DNA of 53,881 nt, from NCBI GenBank assembly GCA_002335385.1, contig DCVK01000029.1:1-53881 (forward strand), written 5' to 3'. Within the stretch, counting starts at the first letter, position 1. Every line of letters starts with the position of its first letter. The translations under genes were made by a program, and so were the position numbers. The notes under the pieces were generated by a model that did no database searches, was not told the origin of the DNA, and saw only the letters and a list, made by a program, of their open reading frames with translations. Origin of the DNA: Candidatus Aminicenantes bacterium UBA2190. GTDB lineage: Bacteria > Acidobacteriota > Aminicenantia > UBA2199. Shown here piece by piece: positions 47,696 through 53,881 of this stretch.

Positions 47696-50519
47696 AAACC
47701 GACTGAAGATTCTGCAGTTGGCCGACAAGCTGTTCAAACAGGGAAAGATCGAGGCGGCGATCAAGGAATACCACAAGATCGTCGAAGTGAAGCCCGACGA
47801 CCTGGAAGTACGGCGCATCATCGGCGACCTGTACATCAAGCTCAACAAGCTGCCCGAAGCCTTCAAGCAGTTCGAATGGATATCGGATTTCTATCTCAAG
47901 GAAGGCTTCTTCACCAAGGCCATCGCCATGTACAAGCGCATCACCCGCCTCGATCCCCAGAACGAATCGGTCTCCTTCAAGCTGGCCGACCTCTATTCCA
48001 AGCAGGGGCTGACCATCGAGGCCAAGCAGATCTATCTGGAACTGGCCGAAGAATACAAACGCCAGAACAACCAGAAAAAGGCGCTGGGCATCTACAAGAA
48101 GATCCTGGAGCTGGACCGCGGCAACATCAAGATGCGCACCCTGCTGGCGGACAACTACCTGCGCGAGGGGATGAAGGAGGAGGCGGTCGCCGAATATCTC
48201 ACGGCCAGCGACTTCCTGATCAAAAAGAAGGAATTCCCGCAGGCCGAGGAGCTCCTGATGCAGACCTACGGCAAGGTCAAGCATCTGAAGATCTTTGAGA
48301 AGCTGATCTCCTGCTACATTTCCCAGGGCAACAGCAGCAAGGCCATCCAGATGCTGCGCAACCTGGGCGATGAGATCTTCAAGCACCTGAACCTGCTGAA
48401 GATTCTGGGCGAGCTCTACTTCAAGAACAACCTCATCGAGGACGCCGAGCAGATCTACAAGCGCATCGCCGAGATCGACTCCAACGAGACCGAAGTGATC
48501 ATGAAGCTCGGCAAGGTCTACCTGCAGCGGGAGGAGATCGACAAGGCCTACCAGTTGTTCCTGCCGACGATCGACCGCTTCATCGAGAAGGAGAAGTTCG
48601 ACGAGGCCAACTCGCTGTTGCGCTTCATCATCACCTCGAGCAACACCTACCTGCCGGCCCTGAACAAGCTGGCGGCGATATTCAAAGCGACCAAAAAGAC
48701 CAGCAGCCTGATCGCTCTCTACGAATCCCTGCTGCCGGTGTACGAGCAGCGCGACATGAAAACGGAGCTGATCGCCGTGTTGAACGAGCTGATCGAACTG
48801 TCGGACGCGCCCTTCGCCTACCAGGAGCAGCTGGCCCGGCTGACCGGAGAGCACGCGGCCGAGGAGGAGGAGAACCAGCAGGAGCGGGAGTTCATCGCCT
48901 TCCAGCTGAACAACGCCGGCCAGGCTCTCAAGAACAACAATTTCAAGAAGGCGGCCGAACTCCTCAAGACCGCCCAGAACGCCTTCCCCAACAACATCGA
49001 GATCCGCACCAAACTGTTCGACGTCTTCCAGATGAGCAATGACATCGAGGCCCTGCTCAACGAGGGCATCGAACTGCTGAAGATCTACAAGCAGGAAAAC
49101 CGGGACGAGGACCATAAGCAACTGCTCGACAAGCTCACCAAGCTCAAGCCCAATGACGAGCGGCTGCTCGATCTGAGCGGCCACGAGCGGACCAACATCG
49201 AGATCGACTTCGACCATGCCGAGATGATCGAGCAGATCAAGGAGCTGCAGCAGCCCGGGATGGGCGAGATTGAACTGGATGGATTCCGCAGCGGCGAGGA
49301 GGACATCTTCCTGCTCAAGGGCGAGGACAGCCTGAAGCAGAAGACCGAGTCCGAAAGCAAGAAGGGGCTGTCATCGCACCTGGCCGAGCTGGATTTTTAC
49401 ATCAGCGAGGGTTATTTCAGCAATGCCGAGAAGGCCCTGGAGCGGCTGCGCCGCGAGTACCCGGAAAGCCGGGAGATCCAGTCCCGGTTGGACCGGGTCA
49501 AGAAGGCCAAGGAGACGCGCCCCGACAAGACCGACTCCATCCGCATCCAGCCTGGCGAGACGGAAAAGATCGAGATCCAGTCATCGATCGCGCAGGAAAG
49601 CGATCATCTGCAGCAATTCGAGGATTCCAAGGTGGAGATCAGGCTCGACGGCCTGCTGAACAAGTCCGACGAGAAGATCGTCGCCAACGATTTCGCCGAG
49701 ATCGACAACTTCCAGTTCGAGATCGAGATGGAGGAGCCCGAAGGCCAGGAGGCCGCCCCATTCATCGAGATCGACCAGGAGCAAATCATCCAGGCCCCGG
49801 CCGCAAGCCCGAAAAACGCCCCGGCCGACCCCAGCTTCCTCGGCTCCAGCGCCGACTTCCTGGATATCGACAACATCTTTACCAGCGAAGAGGCCCCCGC
49901 CGGCAGCGAATCGCCGTTCCACGAAATCGACGAGAGCGACCTGGCCGAGAGCGAGGTGGACATCCTCAAGAGCGAAAGCCTTTTCCTTGAAGATGAGGAC
50001 CTTTTCGAAACGGAGAAGCTGGTTCCCCTCGAGCTCAGCGCCATCAAATATTGGGTCGAGGAGCTTCAGAAGCAGCGCACTTCGACCATCGAAAAGAACA
50101 TGATGGAGATATTCAAGGAATTCAAAAAGGGCGTCGACGAGAAGATCGGCCAGGAAGACTACGACACGCGCTACAACCTGGGCATCGCCTACAAGGAGAT
50201 GGGGCTGATCGAGGAGGCCATCCACGAATTCCTGATCTCCTCCAAACACCCGCTGAAGTTTTTCGACTCGGCCGGCCTGCTGGGTATCTGCTTCCGCGAA
50301 AAGGGCATGATGGACGAGTCGATCAGCTGGTTCGAAAAGGCCCTGACCATGTCCGATCGCAAGGATGACGAGTATAACGCCGTCAAATACGAAATGGTCC
50401 AGACCGCCAAATTGAAGGAAGACTACCTCTACGCCAAGAAACTGGCCTTCGAGATCCTGAGGAAGGACCCCAACTACCGGGACATCAAGGCGGTTTTCCA
50501 GGAATTGCAGAATAAATAG
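47685..50519 (+). CDS. Large TPR-repeat protein of unknown function
   Basis: This 944-residue soluble protein has TPR-like helix pairs from residue 1 to about 350 (e.g. LADKLFKQGKIEAAIKEYHK), another set near 395-500 and a final set at about 820-944. Between about 500 and 780 lies an acidic, repeat-poor, probably disordered region (e.g. FHEIDESDLAESEVDILKSE). No signal peptide or membrane helix is visible. Its role is probably a scaffold for protein complexes; I cannot name a partner. It overlaps rnhB by 11 nt, so it is in the rplS operon. Confidence 0.8.
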   Translation: MAVENRLKILQLADKLFKQGKIEAAIKEYHKIVEVKPDDLEVRRIIGDLYIKLNKLPEAFKQFEWISDFYLKEGFFTKAIAMYKRITRLDPQNESVSFKLADLYSKQGLTIEAKQIYLELAEEYKRQNNQKKALGIYKKILELDRGNIKMRTLLADNYLREGMKEEAVAEYLTASDFLIKKKEFPQAEELLMQTYGKVKHLKIFEKLISCYISQGNSSKAIQMLRNLGDEIFKHLNLLKILGELYFKNNLIEDAEQIYKRIAEIDSNETEVIMKLGKVYLQREEIDKAYQLFLPTIDRFIEKEKFDEANSLLRFIITSSNTYLPALNKLAAIFKATKKTSSLIALYESLLPVYEQRDMKTELIAVLNELIELSDAPFAYQEQLARLTGEHAAEEEENQQEREFIAFQLNNAGQALKNNNFKKAAELLKTAQNAFPNNIEIRTKLFDVFQMSNDIEALLNEGIELLKIYKQENRDEDHKQLLDKLTKLKPNDERLLDLSGHERTNIEIDFDHAEMIEQIKELQQPGMGEIELDGFRSGEEDIFLLKGEDSLKQKTESESKKGLSSHLAELDFYISEGYFSNAEKALERLRREYPESREIQSRLDRVKKAKETRPDKTDSIRIQPGETEKIEIQSSIAQESDHLQQFEDSKVEIRLDGLLNKSDEKIVANDFAEIDNFQFEIEMEEPEGQEAAPFIEIDQEQIIQAPAASPKNAPADPSFLGSSADFLDIDNIFTSEEAPAGSESPFHEIDESDLAESEVDILKSESLFLEDEDLFETEKLVPLELSAIKYWVEELQKQRTSTIEKNMMEIFKEFKKGVDEKIGQEDYDTRYNLGIAYKEMGLIEEAIHEFLISSKHPLKFFDSAGLLGICFREKGMMDESISWFEKALTMSDRKDDEYNAVKYEMVQTAKLKEDYLYAKKLAFEILRKDPNYRDIKAVFQELQNK

Positions 50520-50602
50520 TCCTGCCGGCCTGAACCATCTTCCGCGCGTTTTTTGGGGAGGTCGTCTTGATCCCCGGAAAATTAATATCACATTTTTCAC
50601 TA

Positions 50603-50631
50603 TTGCTTCGCAGAACCATCCTCTTTATATT
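50603..50631 (+). promoter_or_regulatory. Promoter of the sigma-54 regulator gene
   Basis: TTGCTT (50603-50608), 17 nt, TATATT (50626-50631). Initiation near 50638 leaves about 48 nt with AAGGAG before the start codon. It lies in the AT-rich 166-nt gap after the TPR gene. Confidence 0.5.
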
Positions 50632-50685
50632 CCATGCTGGAATTGATTTTTTTGCAGTGGCCGCCCCTTGCGAAGGAGACGAGTT

Positions 50686-53600
50686 TTGCTGCAGCGTTTT
50701 ACTGTCAAGGACCGCCAGGCCTACGATCGCTGGCAGAAGGAGAAACTCGCGCTCGTCACCCTTCCCAGCACTCCCGAGAACCTGGAGCGCGTCCACGCCA
50801 TTTTCGGTTTCCAGTCCAGCCTGCTGCAGAACATCGTGGAGTTCACTCCCGGCAACTTCCAGATCAGCATCCTGACGCAACCGCTCACCCCCAGCGGCCC
50901 CGAAGTCCTGTCCCGGCTGCCGCCGGCAGCGTCCGCCAGCGCCCGGCGGCGCTATCTGGACCTGCTCCACGTCGCCAGGGAATGGCGGTTGGATTTCATC
51001 GATTTTTCCCGGTTCCAGGTCCTGCCCTCGGGAGCGCTGCGCTTCGCCTGGAGCCTCGAGCCATGCGCCCCGCCATCTCCCTGCTCCGTTCCCCCTCCAT
51101 TTTTGCCCGGCCGTCAGGAGGCCGCGGCGGACCGCGATGCCGTCCGGCCGCCGGCGGTGGGAACCGACTACCTGTGCCGCCGCGAGGATTTCGCCTGCCA
51201 TCGGCTCCTGGCACGCTCGCCGCGCGCCCTGGGACCCGGCGCCAACGCCCGGATCAGGATCAACACCAAGTTCGCGTGGCAGGAAGCGGTCGCCCGCGAC
51301 AACCTGTTCCACAACCTGAACGATGCCGAGACCCTGCTGCTGAACGTCGACCTGGAGGATACGACGCTGGGCCGGCAACTGGCGGCGCTCTGCGCCTGCG
51401 GGAGCGCCGACGCGGAGAACCCGGCCGCCCTGACGCGGGAGTTCCGGCTTTTTCTGAAGAAGTCGGTCTTCCGCGAGACAATCCTCCTCGTCCGCAACCT
51501 GGCGCGCAAGGAGGACGACCGCATGCTGCGCTTCCTGTTCGAGTCGGAGGACATCTCCGGCCTGACGATCTTCCTCTTCGGCGATCCCGCGGCCTGCGAG
51601 TGCGACCTGGAGTTCAACGAGGATCCGCAGAACCTGATGGCCGGGCGATCCCAGCCGCAACCCGGGAACGCGCGACCTGCCGAAGTAGACGAAAATGAGA
51701 AGCGGCTCCTGGCCAGCATCGCCGCCGATCGCCCGGCCGAACTGGAGAACTGCCTCCGCGAGTTGGCCCGGGAATTCCCGGGATGGGGCGCTTCCGGCAT
51801 TGCCGCCGACCGGCTCTGTCGCCACCTGGAGCAGGCGGCGCCTGATTGCCAGGCGCTGCCCTACGGGGTCGAGGTCCTGATCCAGGGCAACTGCCTGGAG
51901 CAGGCCGACAGGGTCCTGGCCGCCCTCAAGGGCCACATCCCGCCCTGGGCCCGCCTGAAGCAGGCCCACCTCGCCATGCGCCGCCGGCAATACCAGGAGC
52001 TCGGAAAATTGTTGGCCGGGATGGCGCGGCCCAGCGCGGGTTGCCGCGACGAGTGGCTGTACCTGAATTTCATCCACCACGAGAAGCTGTCCCGGAAGGC
52101 CCGGGCCGAAGAGTACGCCGAAAAGATCCGCTCCCCCTATTACCGCAACCTGTCGCTGATCCAGCTGAGCGACCGCAGCATCTACAGCGGGGAGTTCGCC
52201 AGGGCCAGGACCCAGCTGGCCGGCGCCCTGGAATATTTCTCCGCCGGGCACGGCGCGCGGGAGGAGATCGCCGCCCGCAGCCAGATGGCCAAGCTGCTGC
52301 GCGAGGAAGGGGATCAAAAGGAAGCGGAGTCCCTGTACAAGACCATTTATGTCCAGGGCGAGGCCGAGGGCCTGCCACTGAGCTCGGCCGGCGCCGCCGT
52401 GGACCTGGGCAACCTGTACGTCGAGGCCGACGACGATTTCCAGGCCGAGTGCTGGTACCGCAAGGCCAGCCGGCTTTACGCCAGGGAAAGGAACCGTGAC
52501 GGACAGATGCTGGTGAACGCCAATCTGATCAACGTCCTGCTGGCCAAGGGCGACTGGCTGCAGGCCGACAAGCTGCTGCGCGACATCCTGGCCTGGGATG
52601 AGGAAAAGAATCTGCTCGATTCCAGTGCCATCGACTGCCTGAACTGGGCCGGGCTGGAGGCCCTGCGCCTGCATGACGACAAGGCGCTGAAACTGGTCAA
52701 GCGCGCCGAAGCGGTCTTTCGCGACGGCGGCAACCGCAAGGGCCTCGGCGAATGCGCGTTCCTGCGCACCCGCATCACGGGGGACCCCGGCAGCGACCCC
52801 GAGTCGGCGGGGAGCCTCTGGCTCAGCCGCGACCAGAAGACCGTCTGCTCGCTGCTGCGCCTGCCGGTTCCCGAATGCGGCGGCGCCAGGGAGGCGGAGA
52901 TGCTGCGCCAACTGGACGCCATCACCTCCAGAAAGATGCGCTTCGAGGCGCTGCGCCTGCTGCTGAAAAAGCACCGCCGCAGCGAGTGGCTCGGTCCTTT
53001 CATGAAAATGGCCTGGGAACTCTCGCCGCGGACAAAGAACTATTTCTTCTACGAGTACTGGCATATGTTCTTTGAACTGGCCGACGAGGGCCCGCCTGCG
53101 GCCCGGCGCGAGGAATTCCTCGCCATGCACGATTTCTTCGCCCTCAACAAGCGCTCCCTCTCGCTCAAGCTGACGCGCTGGCGCCAGCAATGCGAGGAAA
53201 GCGAAAAGAGCCTGCGCCTGTTCGATGATGCGCGCCTGGTCGAGCAGCACCGGCAATGGCGCCTGCCGGCCGACTTCTTCCACTGCTTCTGCCACGAGAT
53301 CGCCAAGGCGGCCCCGGTCGACTGGCTGGTCATGGACGTTCACGAAAAACAGCGACCGCTTTTCCGCTTTGCCAGCTCCGACATGTTCCGCGAACTCGGG
53401 GACGAGATGCTGCGCCGCGCCCGCAGCGCGCCGCCGGACCGGAACCATGACCGCAGGGAGGTCCAGCGCCTCTACCGCAGCCCGGAAAGGATATTCTACC
53501 CGTTCGCCAGCACCCAGCTGCTCCGCTGGCCCATCGATGAGGACATCCTCGCCTGCCTGGCCGTCGGCTCCCGGGACGGCGCCCTGCGCTTCCAGGACCT

Positions 53601-53881
53601 GGGCGAGCGCTGCCGTGAGACATTCAGGACGTTCGCCCTGCTGTTCCGCAACTACCTGCAGAACGAGTACCGCATCGGCGAAAAGCTGGATTTCATCGTC
53701 GGCTCATCGGAGAAGGTGCAGGCGCTGAAGCGCCTGATCGTCCAGGTCGCCAAGGTCGACTTCTCGCTGCTGATCAGCGGCGAAAGCGGCAGCGGCAAGG
53801 AGCTGGTGGCACGCCAGATCCACCAGCGCGGCAAGCGCCGCGACAAGTCCTTCGTCGCCATCAACTGCGCGGCGATCCCGG
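50686..53881 (+). CDS. Very large sigma-54-dependent transcriptional regulator, N-terminal 1065 residues
   Basis: The frame is open from TTG50686 to the window end. AAGGAG (50673-50678) sits 7 nt before TTG, and an in-frame stop at 50644 limits earlier starts. The visible end is a sigma-54 AAA+ domain: IVGSSEKVQALKRLI, then LLISGESGSGKELVARQIH (Walker A about 1032-1039) and FVAINCAAIP. Before it come a GAF-like domain (about 850-1000) and TPR-like helices (about 400-800). The first 350 residues look like a worn protein-kinase C-lobe and a STAND-like ATPase without a P-loop, but this is tentative. The central AAA+ remainder and DNA-binding end lie outside the window. Confidence 0.8.
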   Translation, partial: MLQRFTVKDRQAYDRWQKEKLALVTLPSTPENLERVHAIFGFQSSLLQNIVEFTPGNFQISILTQPLTPSGPEVLSRLPPAASASARRRYLDLLHVAREWRLDFIDFSRFQVLPSGALRFAWSLEPCAPPSPCSVPPPFLPGRQEAAADRDAVRPPAVGTDYLCRREDFACHRLLARSPRALGPGANARIRINTKFAWQEAVARDNLFHNLNDAETLLLNVDLEDTTLGRQLAALCACGSADAENPAALTREFRLFLKKSVFRETILLVRNLARKEDDRMLRFLFESEDISGLTIFLFGDPAACECDLEFNEDPQNLMAGRSQPQPGNARPAEVDENEKRLLASIAADRPAELENCLRELAREFPGWGASGIAADRLCRHLEQAAPDCQALPYGVEVLIQGNCLEQADRVLAALKGHIPPWARLKQAHLAMRRRQYQELGKLLAGMARPSAGCRDEWLYLNFIHHEKLSRKARAEEYAEKIRSPYYRNLSLIQLSDRSIYSGEFARARTQLAGALEYFSAGHGAREEIAARSQMAKLLREEGDQKEAESLYKTIYVQGEAEGLPLSSAGAAVDLGNLYVEADDDFQAECWYRKASRLYARERNRDGQMLVNANLINVLLAKGDWLQADKLLRDILAWDEEKNLLDSSAIDCLNWAGLEALRLHDDKALKLVKRAEAVFRDGGNRKGLGECAFLRTRITGDPGSDPESAGSLWLSRDQKTVCSLLRLPVPECGGAREAEMLRQLDAITSRKMRFEALRLLLKKHRRSEWLGPFMKMAWELSPRTKNYFFYEYWHMFFELADEGPPAARREEFLAMHDFFALNKRSLSLKLTRWRQQCEESEKSLRLFDDARLVEQHRQWRLPADFFHCFCHEIAKAAPVDWLVMDVHEKQRPLFRFASSDMFRELGDEMLRRARSAPPDRNHDRREVQRLYRSPERIFYPFASTQLLRWPIDEDILACLAVGSRDGALRFQDLGERCRETFRTFALLFRNYLQNEYRIGEKLDFIVGSSEKVQALKRLIVQVAKVDFSLLISGESGSGKELVARQIHQRGKRRDKSFVAINCAAIP

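Noticed and set aside
50485..53448. 987-codon minus-strand open frame, one of the longest in the window
   Set aside because: It lies antisense to the sigma-54 regulator, whose plus-strand frame has a promoter, a ribosome site and recognisable GAF and AAA+ motifs. The antisense frame shows no domain and is a by-product of GC-rich codon use.

Overview
The window is GC-rich bacterial chromosome from a Gram-negative (diderm) organism. It carries an LPS heptose pathway (hldA, hldC, a heptosyltransferase), a FadL-type outer-membrane protein, a BamD-like lipoprotein and a complete mreBCD-mrdA-rodA cell-wall elongation operon. An S46 dipeptidyl peptidase, an M14 peptidase, a PHP-family endonuclease Q and a TIGR03960-type radical SAM protein would suit a peptide-degrading anaerobe of an Acidobacteriota/Aminicenantia-like lineage. 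That placement is inference; no marker gene here settles it.

Region 1 (1-9.4 kb) is the most interesting part. Two peptide-natural-product (RiPP) gene sets meet tail to tail. Set A (+ strand) has the end of an HPr-kinase-like gene, two radical SAM/SPASM enzymes, a 62-residue Cys/Gly-rich precursor peptide, two PqqD-like recognition proteins, a methyltransferase and a soluble S26-type peptidase. Set B (- strand) has a PqqD-radical SAM-SPASM fusion, a tandem double PqqD protein, a second radical SAM/SPASM enzyme, an HPr-kinase-like protein and an 89-residue precursor with six Cys repeats about 11 residues apart. Both precursors end in serine and each has its own sigma-70-like promoter inside the 3' end of the upstream gene. 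An ABC exporter (9.7-11.5 kb) lies divergently next door. The working model is: PqqD domains bind the leader, radical SAM enzymes modify the Cys-rich core, the HprK-like kinase possibly phosphorylates the terminal serine, the S26 enzyme removes the leader and the ABC protein exports the product.

Region 2 (9.4-19.8 kb) holds peptidases, a degenerate site-2 protease, a lipoprotein, a lipid kinase and tRNA-Leu. Among them lie five AT-richer intergenic patches built from the same repeated phrases. Two copies form about 103-bp inverted repeats around the M14 peptidase gene. Another copy runs into the 3' end of uvrC and supplies its stop codon, leaving UvrC without its C-terminal HhH domain.

Region 3 (19.8-36.9 kb, - strand) is a very compact run: hldA-hldC-heptosyltransferase-ICMT, then fecR-like-mreB-mreC-mreD-mrdA-rodA-TIGR03960-trmH-like-queH-PASTA-rpe-bamD-uvrC. 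Most junctions overlap by 4-17 nt.

Region 4 (36.9-53.9 kb, + strand) holds tRNA-Phe (- strand), dnaK, metG, a membrane protein, a secreted clan-A glycoside hydrolase with endonuclease Q, fadL, then rplS-rnhB-TPR protein, and the first 1065 codons of a very large sigma-54-dependent regulator that runs off the end.

Promoters of the TTGACA-N17-TATAAT type can be read by eye before many units. In several the -10 box lies only 6-10 nt from the start codon, which suggests leaderless mRNAs.
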